64,000 nucleotides of DNA from Streptomyces verrucosisporus (GTDB lineage Bacteria > Actinomycetota > Actinomycetes > Streptomycetales > Streptomycetaceae). The stretch covers positions 186,001-250,000 of the forward strand of contig NZ_JADEYH010000001.1 of assembly GCF_017114865.1 (NCBI RefSeq), in the 5' to 3' direction. Of the stretch, positions 11,213 to 25,326 are shown in pieces. Positions within the stretch are counted from its first letter, which is position 1, and each line of letters starts with the position of its first letter. Below the pieces are notes generated by a model. It made no database searches. It was not told the origin of the DNA and saw nothing but the letters and a program-made list of their open reading frames with translations. Both the position numbers and the translations under genes were made by a program.

Positions 11213-11380
11213 CCTGACGGCCCGCCGCCGGACGCCCGCCGGCGCCCGGCGGTGCGTCCGGGGGGAAACCGTGTGCGGCGGGGAGTCCGCGGGCATCCCG
11301 GCCCGGCCGGCCGGGCGCGTGGGGGCCATGTGCCTGGTCCCCCGGCCGACCGGACCGGGAGTGTGGTTGAACGTAGCACC

Positions 11381-11410
11381 GTGCAATCTCTTGCGAAAGA
11401 GTTTGCGCAG
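11381..11410. promoter_or_regulatory. Putative MalR-type operator upstream of the amylase promoter
   Basis: GTGCAATCTCTTGCGAAAG (11381-11399) followed by GTTTGCGCAG resembles the site at 4905-4923 in front of malE (15 of 19 positions). It lies 37 bp upstream of the -35 box. With the palindrome at 11511-11521 it brackets the promoter, which would permit repression by looping or occlusion. Confidence 0.55.
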
Positions 11411-11446
11411 AGGCGACGGCTGTGTTTCCCGGAGATGTCCAAAGCC

Positions 11447-11475
11447 TTGACGGCCCTTCGGGGTCCGTCTACGGT
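11447..11475 (+). promoter_or_regulatory. Sigma-70 type promoter of the alpha-amylase gene
   Basis: TTGACG (11447-11452) and TACGGT (11470-11475) are separated by 17 nt, close to the HrdB consensus of Streptomyces. Transcription would begin near 11482, giving a leader of about 120 nt that contains the CTTGCGGCAAG palindrome. Confidence 0.7.
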
Positions 11476-11510
11476 CTCCTGCGCGAAGACTTTCAGGCAC
11501 TTTCAGTCTT

Positions 11511-11521
11511 CTTGCGGCAAG
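11511..11521. promoter_or_regulatory. Palindromic operator CTTGCGGCAAG in the amylase leader
   Basis: CTTGC-G-GCAAG is a perfect inverted repeat just downstream of the predicted transcription start. Its core is the complement of TTGCCGCAA found between the two malE genes at 4949-4957. It is a candidate binding site for one of the two LacI-family regulators. Confidence 0.6.
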
Positions 11522-11605
11522 AGCATTCATTGCTCCATCGCCTTACGGGCGCGGCGCGTTGCCCCCAGGCAGGCACTCGCATCTGCTTCCCCCACAGGAG
11601 GAAAC

Positions 11606-13315
11606 GTGGCCAGGAGATCAGCGGCCGCCACACTCGCGCTTGTCGCGGGCATGGCAGGCTCCCTCATAGCCGTTCCCGGATCGGCACAGGCCGCGCCGCC
11701 CGGGACCAAGGACGTCACCGCCGTGATGTTCCAGTGGCGCTTCGACTCGATCGCCAGGGCCTGCACCGACACCCTCGGCCCGGCCGGCTACGGGTACGTC
11801 CAGACCTCGCCGCCCCAGGAGCACATCCAGGGCAGCCAGTGGTGGACGTCCTACCAGCCCGTCAGCTACAAGATCGCCGGCCGGCTCGGCGACCGAGCGT
11901 CCTTCAAGAACATGATCGACACCTGCCACGCGGCCGGTGTGAAGGTCATCGCCGACGCGGTCATCAACCACATGTCCGCCCACGCGAGCGGCACCGGCAC
12001 CGGCGGCACCCCGTTCGGCAAGTACGACTACCCCGGCATCTACAGCGGCCGGGACATGGACGACTGCCGGTCGGAGGTGAACAACTACCGGGACCGGGCC
12101 AACGTCCAGAACTGCGAACTGGTGGGCCTGGCCGACCTCGACACCGGCGAGGACTACGTCCGCGGCCGTATCGCCGCCTACCTGAACGACCTGCTCTCCC
12201 TGGGCGTGGACGGCTTCCGCATCGACGCCGCCAAGCACATGCCCGCCACCGACCTGGCCGCCGTCAAGTCCCGGCTGTCCAACCCGAACGTCTACTGGAA
12301 GCACGAGGCCATCCACGGCGCCGGCGAGGCGGTCTCGCCCACCGAGTACCTCGGCAGCGGGGACGTCCAGGAGTTCCGCTACGGACGCGAGCTCAAGCGG
12401 GTGTTCAACAGCGACAAGCTCGCCTACCTGAAGAACTTCGGCGAGGGCTGGGGCTTCATGGAGTCCGGCAAGTCCGGGGTCTTCGTGGAGAACCACGACA
12501 CCGAGCGCGTCGGCGACACCCTCAACTACAAGGACGGCGCCAACTACACCCTGGCCAACGTCTTCATGCTGGCCTGGCCCTACGGCTCCCCGGACGTCCA
12601 CTCCGGCTACGAGTGGTCCAACAAGGACGCGGGCCCGCCCAACGGCGGCAACGTGACCGCCTGCTACAGCGGAGGATGGAAGTGCCAGCACGCCTGGCGC
12701 GAGATCTCCTCCATGGTCGCCTTCCGCAACGTCTCGCGCGGACAGGCCGTCACCGACTGGTGGGACAACGGCAACAACGCCATCGCCTTCGGGCGCGGCT
12801 CCAAGGCGTACGTCGCCATCAACCACGAGGGCTCCTCGCTCTCGCGGACCTTCACCACCTCCCTGCCGTCCGGTGACTACTGCGACGTCCAGAGCGGCAG
12901 GAAGGTGACCGTCGACGGATCGGGCCGGTTCACCGCCACCCTCGGCGCCAACACCGCCCTGGCCCTGCACACCGGCGCCCGCACCTGCTCCGGCGGCGAC
13001 TCCGGCGACGGCGGGGACACGGCCGACGGAGCCTCGTTCAACGTCGAGGCCACCACGGTGATGGGCCAGAACATCCACGTCGTCGGCAACCGGGCCGAGC
13101 TGGGCGGCTGGAACACCGCGAACGCCCCCAAGCTGGACCCGTTGGGCTACCCGGTGTGGAAGCTGGACGTGGACCTGCCGGCCGGAACCTCCTTCGAGTA
13201 CAAGTACATACGCAAGGACGCCGGCGGCAACGTCACCTGGGAGAGCGGGGCCAACCGCACCGCCACGGTCCCCGCCGACGGCAGGGTCGTCCTGAACGAC
13301 ACCTGGCGCAGCTGA
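11606..13315 (+). CDS. Secreted alpha-amylase with C-terminal starch-binding domain (GH13 + CBM20)
   Basis: This secreted endo-acting enzyme hydrolyses alpha-1,4 bonds in starch. GTG at 11606 follows a strong AGGAGG, and the signal peptide ends at GSAQA/APPG near residue 31. GH13 regions are ADAVINHM (near 116), [12 protein letters not shown] with the nucleophile Asp near 207, the acid/base Glu in KHEAIHG near 234, and ENHDTE near 296. A CBM20 starch-binding domain occupies about residues 474-569 ([23 protein letters not shown]). Its 569 residues are normal for Streptomyces amylases. It has its own promoter and MalR-type motifs and is followed by the amylase-pullulanase gene after 233 bp. Confidence 0.93.
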   Translation: MARRSAAATLALVAGMAGSLIAVPGSAQAAPPGTKDVTAVMFQWRFDSIARACTDTLGPAGYGYVQTSPPQEHIQGSQWWTSYQPVSYKIAGRLGDRASFKNMIDTCHAAGVKVIADAVINHMSAHASGTGTGGTPFGKYDYPGIYSGRDMDDCRSEVNNYRDRANVQNCELVGLADLDTGEDYVRGRIAAYLNDLLSLGVDGFRIDAAKHMPATDLAAVKSRLSNPNVYWKHEAIHGAGEAVSPTEYLGSGDVQEFRYGRELKRVFNSDKLAYLKNFGEGWGFMESGKSGVFVENHDTERVGDTLNYKDGANYTLANVFMLAWPYGSPDVHSGYEWSNKDAGPPNGGNVTACYSGGWKCQHAWREISSMVAFRNVSRGQAVTDWWDNGNNAIAFGRGSKAYVAINHEGSSLSRTFTTSLPSGDYCDVQSGRKVTVDGSGRFTATLGANTALALHTGARTCSGGDSGDGGDTADGASFNVEATTVMGQNIHVVGNRAELGGWNTANAPKLDPLGYPVWKLDVDLPAGTSFEYKYIRKDAGGNVTWESGANRTATVPADGRVVLNDTWRS

Positions 13316-13377
13316 CCCGCGCGCGGCGCCGGCCCCTGCGCAGACCCCGGCGCCGGCTCCCGCGCAGGCCATGAGAC

Positions 13378-13424
13378 GGCCGCCCGGACCCCGGCCCACT
13401 TCCCCGCCGCCGGGCCGGGCGGCC
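13378..13424 (+). terminator. Bulged hairpin after the amylase gene
   Basis: GGCCGCCCGG (13378-13387) pairs with CCGGGCGGCC (13415-13424), with an inner CCCGGC/GCCGGG helix and a 2-nt bulge. It lies 62 nt after the amylase stop. It could terminate or attenuate transcription before the pullulanase gene, for which I see no separate promoter. Confidence 0.5.
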
Positions 13425-13478
13425 CACGGCGCCCAGCCGGTCATCCGGCCGTCCGGACTCCCCCCACAGGTCATCCCC

Positions 13479-13504
13479 CACACAGCGCGACCACACAGCG
13501 CGAC
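13479..13504. repeat. Perfect 13-bp tandem duplication upstream of the pullulanase gene
   Basis: CACACAGCGCGAC occurs twice in direct tandem (13479-13491 and 13492-13504), 45 bp before the GTG start at 13549. It may be a regulatory direct repeat or a simple slippage duplication. No related copy was noticed elsewhere in the window. Confidence 0.75.
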
Positions 13505-13548
13505 ACCGCGCACCACGCACAGATCACCGCACCCGAGGAGAGCGACCC

Positions 13549-18951
<5,403 letters not shown>

Positions 18952-18978
18952 CCCGCGCGGGGCGGTAGACGGGAAAGA

Positions 18979-19018
18979 CCTCGGGGCGGGGCCGGCGACA
19001 GACGGCCCCGCCCCGAGG
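18979..19018. terminator. Perfect 15-bp hairpin, shared by pulA and the convergent DUF4253 gene
   Basis: Arms 18979-18993 and 19004-19018 are fully complementary with a 10-nt loop. The hairpin sits between the convergent stops at 18951 and 19063, so it can act on both strands. Confidence 0.8.
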
Positions 19019-19062
19019 CGCGTCCTGTCGGCCGCCTCCCCGCCGGCCGTCCCGGCCGGTAC

Positions 19063-19920
19063 TCAGTCCCACCAGAAGGACCACAGGTTCCGGCCGGTCA
19101 GCCACCTGTCCGCGTAGCGCGAGATCGATCCGGCGCCCTGCCGCACCACCGAGGGGCAGAACGCGTAGTGTTCGGCCGCCACCGGCAGGGCCTGGGCCGC
19201 GGTGCGGGGCGGGCTCGGCACCGACAGGTGCAGCACATCCGGCTCCAGCGCCACCACCCGCGTGCCGAAACGCTCCTCCCAGGAGCGCAGCACCGTGCCG
19301 TACCCCTCGAAGTCCTCGCCGGAGGCCAGGGTGCCCGACCAGCCGATGACGGCGGGTATGTCCGCGCTCCGCGCCGCCGGGACCAGGGCCATCCGCGGGC
19401 GGCGCAGGGTGCCGCGCGTCACCAGCGCGCGGGCCGCCCCGGCCGCCGCCGCGTCCGGATCACCGCCCGCGCTTGAGGGGCGCGCGAGTTCGGGCGGGCG
19501 CCTGCCGTACGGCCGCAGCGCCGGTATCCCCCCGGCCCCGCGGCCACCCGGCTCCCACGCGGCGTGCCGCCTCCACCAGGCGGCCAGCACACCGGCGGCG
19601 GCCGTCCCGGTGTCTGCCCCGGCGCTCGTCCCGCCGCCACCGCCCGCGTCCTGCGGCGGGGGCAGCAGATCGTCCTCCACCGCGGTGCCGCGGACATGCG
19701 TGCCCAGCAGCACGGGCCACAGCCCGGTGGCGTCCCGCACCGGGAGCATCCGCTCCCAGCCGTCCGGCCCTGCGGGCTCGTCGGCGCGCCACAGCAGCGG
19801 CTCGGGCAGCCTGCCGAGCACCGTCCGGTCGACCAGCGTGCCCGGCGGCAGCGCCGCCGATGCGGCGAGCGAGCGCAGGTTCGGTGCCTTGGTGCTCGGT
19901 CCACGGGTCACATGAGTCAC
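19063..19920 (-). CDS. DUF4253-type protein of unknown function
   Basis: This 285-residue soluble protein has no signal peptide. The C-terminal third matches my memory of DUF4253 proteins: IPAVIGWSGT, EDFEGYGTVLRSWEERFGT, then AEHYAFCPSVV and a terminal Trp-rich WSFWWD. The family is common in Streptomyces and has no established function. The first 170 residues are Pro/Gly/Ala-rich and poorly defined. It starts 10 bp after the TetR gene stop, so the two are probably co-transcribed. The domain assignment comes from recall of the family pattern. Confidence 0.75.
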   Translation of the reverse strand: MTHVTRGPSTKAPNLRSLAASAALPPGTLVDRTVLGRLPEPLLWRADEPAGPDGWERMLPVRDATGLWPVLLGTHVRGTAVEDDLLPPPQDAGGGGGTSAGADTGTAAAGVLAAWWRRHAAWEPGGRGAGGIPALRPYGRRPPELARPSSAGGDPDAAAAGAARALVTRGTLRRPRMALVPAARSADIPAVIGWSGTLASGEDFEGYGTVLRSWEERFGTRVVALEPDVLHLSVPSPPRTAAQALPVAAEHYAFCPSVVRQGAGSISRYADRWLTGRNLWSFWWD

Positions 19921-19930
19921 GGCCTCGAAA

Positions 19931-20626
19931 CTACCCGCCGCCGGCCCTCCCGGGAACGAGTGCCAGCAGTCTGGACACCAGTTCCGCGAACGGGCCGTCG
20001 GGCGGCTCCTGTTCCACGACGCGGCGGAGCACTCCGGCCGTCTCCTCGTCGAACGCGGCCGTCACCGCGGCCAGCGCCAGCAGGTCGTGGACGAGCTGCC
20101 GCTCCAGCTCCCGGCGCGGTATCGAGCGGTCGGCCAGCCAGCCGAGCGCCGTGGTCTCGGCGACACCGACCCAGGTGCGGATCACCAGGGACATGCGGGG
20201 CCCGGGGTCGGTGAGTTCCAGATGGGCCAGGAGCTGCTCGTAGGCGGCCTGCCGCACTTCCTCGACCACCGCCTCGCTGCGCACCGAACCGCCGCGCAGC
20301 AGCGCCGAGAAGCCCGGCGCGTGCTCCTCGGCGAAGTCGAAGTAGCGCCCCATCACCAGCAGCAGCCGCAGGCTGAACGGGCCCTCGTGCGGTACGTGGA
20401 ACCGGGTGGACAGCTCGTCGGCCGCCCGCCGCACCGCCGCCTCGTAGAGGCTGTACTTGCCCGGGAAGTAGTGGTAGACCAGCGGCCTCGATATCCCCGC
20501 CGCGGTGGCGATGTCGTCGATGGACACCTCCTCGGGCGGACGGTCGCTGAATAACCTCAGTGCGACGTCGATCAGTTGCTGCCGACGCTCCTTGACACCC
20601 ATCCTGCGGCGTACCCCGGTGGTCAT
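19931..20626 (-). CDS. TetR-family transcriptional regulator
   Basis: This 231-residue repressor has a TetR N-terminal HTH: LIDVALRLFSDRPPEEVSIDDIA, then AAGISRPLVYHYFPGK as the recognition region near residues 40-58. The C-terminal ligand domain is generic, so the effector is unknown. ATG at 20626 has no ribosome binding site, but TAGGGT lies 6 nt before it on the minus strand, which fits a leaderless Streptomyces transcript; MGVKER at residue 9 is an alternative start. It is followed by the DUF4253 gene after 10 bp. It lies divergent from nothing: the neighbour upstream runs the same way. Confidence 0.88.
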   Translation of the reverse strand: MTTGVRRRMGVKERRQQLIDVALRLFSDRPPEEVSIDDIATAAGISRPLVYHYFPGKYSLYEAAVRRAADELSTRFHVPHEGPFSLRLLLVMGRYFDFAEEHAPGFSALLRGGSVRSEAVVEEVRQAAYEQLLAHLELTDPGPRMSLVIRTWVGVAETTALGWLADRSIPRRELERQLVHDLLALAAVTAAFDEETAGVLRRVVEQEPPDGPFAELVSRLLALVPGRAGGG

Positions 20627-20733
20627 GGGAACACCCTAGCGAGCGCCGCGGACACCGGCCCGCCCCGTCCGTGTCCGGAGACGGCCGGCAGGCGGCCGGA
20701 GGAGGCGCCGGGCCCGCCACCGGCCGCCCGGTG

Positions 20734-23700
20734 TCAGGCCGTGCGCCACCCGGAGAACTCCACAGTGCCGGCCGTGCCGCCCGCCGCGGTCATGCCCGGC
20801 CCGGCGTCCTGCCGTCCGGCCGCGCCCGGCACCCGCACCGTCGCCACCGTCCGCCAGCTCGCGCCGCCGTCGTCGGACAGCTCGCCGGTGTACCCGTCCC
20901 CCGCGCGCCGCAGCCGCAGCAGCACCGGGGCCTTCACCCCCGTGATACGCCGGTAGGAGTCCAGCGTGCCGTCGCCGTCGGAGTCGTAGGACAGCACCAC
21001 CCCGTTGGCCGGGGTCACCGACAGGTTGACGAAGCCCGGCGAGCCGGCCCGCGACAGGTCGTTGCGGACGATGATCCCCGCCCTCGCCCACGGCCCGGTC
21101 TCCGCCTGGGAGTCGACCCGCAGCGTCACCGAGCCCCGCTCGCCGAGCCCGCCCGGCCGGTACACCGCGCCGAACTCCGCGGTGCCCTTCCACAGGTCCG
21201 CGCCCCCGCCGTGCACGGCGTACCGCTCGCCGAGCCGGCCGAAGACCGCTCCGTTGGTGGAGACCGTGCGCAGCCCCGCCGGCAGCGGCCCGGCCAGGAA
21301 CAGCGAGCCGCCCAGCTCCGTGCGCGCCCGGCGCCCGCCCTCGGGGCCGTACCGCGCCGTCAGACCGTACGACAGCTCCCGCAGCGGTGCGGTCGGCGGC
21401 CGGCCGGGGGCGGTCACCCGCCAGCGGACCCGGGTCCGGCCGCCGGGCGGCACACGGTCCGCGGTGGTGGGGTCCAGCGGCACGGCCCGCAGACCGGTGG
21501 AGCCGGTGGACAGGGCGAACTCGACCGGGCCCGCGGCCCGCAGCCCGTTGGTGTTGGTGAAGGAGGCGGTCAGCAGCCCGCGCCCGCCCGGCTCCAGCGC
21601 CCCCGGTTCCAGGGCGGCCTCCAGTCGCCCCTGGTAGGGCGCGCGGGCGAGGCTGTCGCGCACGCGCTGCGCGGTGGCGTACGCGTCCCCCGAGGGCCGC
21701 AGCGGATACTCCCGGCGCTCCCGTGTCCAGGGCTCCTCGACCGCGTACCAGTCGACCGGAGCGGGCGGGCGGCCCGAGGCCAGCGAGGCGTCCAGCTCGT
21801 CCAGCAGCAGCCGCCAGCGCGGCAGGTGGAAGTCGCCCGTCAGCCCGTGCCAGTCGCGGTTGGCGTAGTCGTGCAGCTTCCCGGCGTCGGCGGTGGCCCG
21901 CTCCCCCCACACCGTCAGCAGGGTCCTGGCGGTGCGCTCCAGCTCCGCCGCCTCCCGCGGGGAGGCCGCCATGCGGCGGGCGGCGTCCGTCCACGGGCCC
22001 AGCAGGAACATCCGGTGGGTTCCGGCCAGTTCGTCGCTGAGCGTCATCAGCCGCAGCCACAGCGCCGACAGCTCCCGGAAGGTCCCCAGGTCGCCGCCCT
22101 CGTAGGCGGTGCGCAGCTGGGGCAGCAGCACCCGGCTGCGGTTGGCCAGGGCCTGCCGGGCGACGTCCACCAGGTCGTGGCGGTAGGCGTCGCCGCCGCG
22201 CAGGGCGGGGGCCGCCTCCAGCAGCCCGTCCAGGGCGGCGTCGAAGCGCGCCGGGTCGTAGGTCAGCCCGGTGGGGCCGTACTGCCCGGCCCGGGTGGCG
22301 GTGAGGTCGGGGCGGGCGGCGAAGAGGCTGTCGTGGGCGAAGCCGTAGAGCCTGGCGTGGTGCCGGTAGGCGGTGTCGTGCAGCGCCCGCCAGGCCTCCC
22401 GCGCCCGCGGGTCGGCTCCGCCGTATCGGTACCCGGCGTACCGGGCGAACCAGCCGGGCAGGTCCACCGGGGCGTCGCGCCAGGCCAGTTCGGAGAAGAA
22501 GTCGAAGGCGGCCGGGTCGCGGTCGGCGGCCTCCGGCAGATACGCGGTGCCGGCCAGGGCGCTGCCGGGCTTGTCGCGCCAGGCGTGGAAGCGCTCGTTC
22601 CACACATGGGTCTTCGCCCCCAGCGTGGTGCGCCCGCCGAAGTTGGGGATCGCGCCGAAGCAGTAGGGGGTCCCGTTCCAGTCGGCCTCGCGGTCGTGGA
22701 CGGTCTCGGTGCGCTCGGAGATGCCGTCGACGATGAGCATCCGGCTTTTGTCAACGGCGTCCACCAGCTCGCGCCGCGGGTTGTTCTGCCACCCCAGGAT
22801 CACCCACACCGCCTCCGGGTGGGCCCTGCGCAGTGCTCTCTCCACCCCGCGCGCGGCGTCGGCCACCGGCACGTCCCCCGCGTTCCCGCCCTCGTGCAGC
22901 AGGTCCATCTTGAAGTGCGAGGCGTCGCCGAACAGCTCCCGCTGGTGCCGGTAGAAGGCGGCGGCGACGTCGGCGAAGACGGAGGTGCGCGGGTCGAGCC
23001 AGTCGGGCCGTGCGAAGCCGTGCCAGGTGCCCTGCGCGACGGTGCGGGCTCCGGGGACGCGCCCGGCGAAGTCCCCGGGCACCGAGCCGTAGTAGCCGGG
23101 CAGCACCGGGTGCATGCCCAGCTCCCGCAGCCGGGCGGTGATGCGCCGGCCCAGCTCCACGCGCCGCCCGATCAGCTCCGGGCTCATCGGGCCGCCGTAG
23201 CCGCTGAGGTTCTGCAGGTGCCACCAGGGCTGGTGGGAGGGGGCGGGCAGCCAGCGGCGGGCCTCGGCGTCGGAGTAGCCGAAGTCCTTCAGCAGCCGGT
23301 GGTAGGCGGCCTCCTGCCCGGCGATGACCATCACCTGGTTGCAGCCGTGCAGGGCGAGCACGTCGATCAGCCGCTCCCAGTAGGGCCAGTCGGCGTAGGG
23401 GTGGGTGTAGCCGTCGTTGGTGTCGTTGAGCGCGAAGCGGTTGGGCAGCGCGGTGGAGCGCTCCAGGGGGCGCCCGGGCGCGGGCAGGGTGGCGGGCAGG
23501 CCGATGTTGCGCCCGGCCCAGGAGATGTGCGCCGAGCAGACCTCCTTGAGGTACCAGTGCACCCCGGTGAGCAGCACGGCCGGGCTGGTGCCGGACACCT
23601 CCACCCGCCCGGCCGCGCCCGCGACCCGGAACCGCTCGGCGCCGTCCGGCGCGTCCAGCGCGGCCAGGCGGAACTGCGCGGCGTGCTCCGGCAGCAGCCG

Positions 23701-23919
23701 GCGCAGCGCCGCGGCGGCGGGCTCGGTGGAGAAGAGCGGCGCGGCCGCCGCCGCGCCGCCACCGCCCACCGTCAGACCCGGGCCGACCGCGGCGACGAGG
23801 GACGCCGCCGCCGTCCCGGCGCCCAGCACCGTGCGCCGGGTGAGCCCTCTGCCGCCCGTGCCCTCCACCGCCTGCGCGGCCTCGGCCGCTTCCGGCCGTC
23901 CCTGATCCAGCAGTTCCAT
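20734..23919 (-). CDS. Secreted alpha-N-acetylglucosaminidase (GH89, NAGLU-like)
   Basis: This 1061-residue exported glycosidase is predicted to remove terminal alpha-linked GlcNAc. A twin-arginine signal (LTRRTVLGAGTAAASLVAAV) begins near residue 26. The GH89 pattern follows: an N-terminal beta domain with TGVHWYLKEVC, the barrel with RFALNDTNDGY, LHGCNQVMVIAGQEAAYHR, HQPWWHLQNLSGYGGP, KMDLLHEGGN and ILGWQNNPR, then a helical domain. C-terminal modules include a NEW3/CARDB-like segment (GRGLLTASFTNTNG) and a laminin/DUF1349-like beta-sandwich (WARAGIIVRNDLS). ATG at 23919 follows AAAGGTG. Natural substrates could be mucin-type or heparan-like glycans, or microbial polysaccharides. The specificity is inferred only. 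Confidence 0.88.
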   Translation of the reverse strand: MELLDQGRPEAAEAAQAVEGTGGRGLTRRTVLGAGTAAASLVAAVGPGLTVGGGGAAAAAPLFSTEPAAAALRRLLPEHAAQFRLAALDAPDGAERFRVAGAAGRVEVSGTSPAVLLTGVHWYLKEVCSAHISWAGRNIGLPATLPAPGRPLERSTALPNRFALNDTNDGYTHPYADWPYWERLIDVLALHGCNQVMVIAGQEAAYHRLLKDFGYSDAEARRWLPAPSHQPWWHLQNLSGYGGPMSPELIGRRVELGRRITARLRELGMHPVLPGYYGSVPGDFAGRVPGARTVAQGTWHGFARPDWLDPRTSVFADVAAAFYRHQRELFGDASHFKMDLLHEGGNAGDVPVADAARGVERALRRAHPEAVWVILGWQNNPRRELVDAVDKSRMLIVDGISERTETVHDREADWNGTPYCFGAIPNFGGRTTLGAKTHVWNERFHAWRDKPGSALAGTAYLPEAADRDPAAFDFFSELAWRDAPVDLPGWFARYAGYRYGGADPRAREAWRALHDTAYRHHARLYGFAHDSLFAARPDLTATRAGQYGPTGLTYDPARFDAALDGLLEAAPALRGGDAYRHDLVDVARQALANRSRVLLPQLRTAYEGGDLGTFRELSALWLRLMTLSDELAGTHRMFLLGPWTDAARRMAASPREAAELERTARTLLTVWGERATADAGKLHDYANRDWHGLTGDFHLPRWRLLLDELDASLASGRPPAPVDWYAVEEPWTRERREYPLRPSGDAYATAQRVRDSLARAPYQGRLEAALEPGALEPGGRGLLTASFTNTNGLRAAGPVEFALSTGSTGLRAVPLDPTTADRVPPGGRTRVRWRVTAPGRPPTAPLRELSYGLTARYGPEGGRRARTELGGSLFLAGPLPAGLRTVSTNGAVFGRLGERYAVHGGGADLWKGTAEFGAVYRPGGLGERGSVTLRVDSQAETGPWARAGIIVRNDLSRAGSPGFVNLSVTPANGVVLSYDSDGDGTLDSYRRITGVKAPVLLRLRRAGDGYTGELSDDGGASWRTVATVRVPGAAGRQDAGPGMTAAGGTAGTVEFSGWRTA

Positions 23920-24125
23920 GGAACACCTTTCGGAGAAGGGAATCCGCCTTCGCCCGCCCTCGCCGCCGCGGCCCTCCGGCGGCCGTACGCCTGGGGCAGC
24001 CGTACCAGGCCGCCGCATGGCGGAAACGGCTTCCCGGCGAGGACGACACGCACGGCTGCCGCCCCCAGCCGCCCGGGCACCGCGAGACGGCCGGACGGGA
24101 CCGCCCGGATGGCGGCCAACCCTCC

Positions 24126-25169
24126 TCAGCCGCGCGGCAGTACGGTGGACAGCACGGACGGCAGCCGGGTCCAGTCGGAGGTGACCACGCTCGCCCGTTC
24201 GGCGGCCAGCAGCGCCACCCGGTCGCGCGCCTGACCCTCCGTCGGAGCGGTGGCGCTGATGGCCGGGGCCACGGCGTGGGCGTCGGTCATGACCAGCAGA
24301 TAGCCGTTGCGGGCGTACCAGGCGGTGTCGATGCCGCCGGAGACGTACGCCGAGGCGTCGCCGTCGAAGACCACGAACCAGGGGCGCAGCGAGGCGTCCG
24401 CGTAGCGGGTGCGAGGGTCCCCGGCCGCGGCGCGGTGCACGGCGGGGAAGGCGGTGGCCTCGCCCAGCCGCCCGGCGGCGGCGAGGCCGCGCAGACGGGC
24501 GGCGTACTCGCGGTCGGTCCACAGGGTGTCGAAGGGGTTGGACTCCTCGACGGTGCCGGGGATGAGGTGGATCAGGAACTTCCCCGCCAGCGCGTCCCTG
24601 GTGGGCCAGCCCCCGCCGCGTACGGCGTCGTCGAGGGTGGCGTGGCCGGAGGCGAGGTCGCCGGGCCGGTAGAGCGCGTCGCCCAGCTCCCGGGAGACCA
24701 GGGCGTCGAACTGCGCGGGCCCGCGGCCGCGGTCGCCGGCGAAGCCGTCCTTCATCTCGATCTTGATCAGGACCGGCCGGTGCCCGGGGTTGGCCTCGTG
24801 CCAGGCCCGCATGTCGGCCAGGCAGCCGGCCAGGCTCTGGTTGCGTGGCCTGGAGCGCAGTTCGGCGGGGGAGGAGGCGTTCTCGCAGTTGTTGTCGTTG
24901 ACCAGCGGGCCGTCGTGGGCCACGCGCCAGCCGCCCGAGTACTTGGCCCACACGTCCAGCTCCAGCAGTGAGGCGCCGGAGTCCAACGCGTCGGCGAAGT
25001 AGGTGTACTTGTCCTTCTCGTAGGCGTTGTGCACGCCGACGGAGGTGGTGCCGGAGTACGGCAGCGCGCCGCCTTCCGCCGCTCCGGCCGGCACGGCCGC
25101 CACGAGCACCGTGACGATTCCGGCCGCCGCCACCGCCGTCGCCGCCCGACCTCTTCGCCGCTGTGTCAT
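24126..25169 (-). CDS. Secreted Ca-dependent phosphoinositide phospholipase C-like protein
   Basis: This 347-residue exported protein has a signal peptide (TAVAAAGIVTVLVAAVPAGA). It resembles the bacterial Ca-dependent PI-PLC group known from Streptomyces antibioticus. Visible features are VGVHNAYE with the first catalytic-type His, LLELDVWAKY with a metal-ligand Glu/Asp pair, WRVAHDGPLVND with the second His, and VLIKIEMKDGF. C-terminal SVVTSDW closes the barrel. Such enzymes cleave phosphatidylinositol or related phosphodiesters; the actual lipid is not known. ATG at 25169 follows GGAAGG. It is a single gene 206 bp upstream of the GH89 gene on the same strand. Confidence 0.8.
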   Translation of the reverse strand: MTQRRRGRAATAVAAAGIVTVLVAAVPAGAAEGGALPYSGTTSVGVHNAYEKDKYTYFADALDSGASLLELDVWAKYSGGWRVAHDGPLVNDNNCENASSPAELRSRPRNQSLAGCLADMRAWHEANPGHRPVLIKIEMKDGFAGDRGRGPAQFDALVSRELGDALYRPGDLASGHATLDDAVRGGGWPTRDALAGKFLIHLIPGTVEESNPFDTLWTDREYAARLRGLAAAGRLGEATAFPAVHRAAAGDPRTRYADASLRPWFVVFDGDASAYVSGGIDTAWYARNGYLLVMTDAHAVAPAISATAPTEGQARDRVALLAAERASVVTSDWTRLPSVLSTVLPRG

Positions 25170-25285
25170 CTGCGCCGCCTTCCGTGTGCGGGGGGGGAGG
25201 GTCAAATCGCACCTACGGTAAGGGGGTTGAGCCGAACGGGGGAGGGGGCGCGGATGGTGCGCGAACGAACGGCGGGTGTACGGCA

Positions 25286-25319
25286 CCGGCGCGCCCCGCC
25301 GGACGGCGGGGCGCGCCGG
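25286..25319 (-). terminator. Perfect 15-bp hairpin after the PhoX-type gene
   Basis: Arms 25286-25300 and 25305-25319 with loop GGAC. It begins 7 nt after the stop of the minus-strand gene at 25327. Confidence 0.8.
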
Positions 25320-25326
25320 GGAGCCG

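Noticed and set aside
11207..11605. N-terminal extension of the amylase frame upstream of GTG 11606
   Set aside because: It would cover the promoter and operators, and a signal peptide begins directly at 11606 after AGGAGG.
13479..13504. Tandem 13-bp repeat as a possible attachment site or CRISPR remnant
   Set aside because: Only two adjacent copies with no spacer, no integrase or tRNA nearby.
20671..24234. Very long plus-strand frame (about 1187 codons) opposite the GH89 gene
   Set aside because: The product is Gly/Arg/Val-rich without any domain, and the opposite strand encodes a complete GH89 enzyme. In DNA this GC-rich, long antisense frames arise by codon-position bias.
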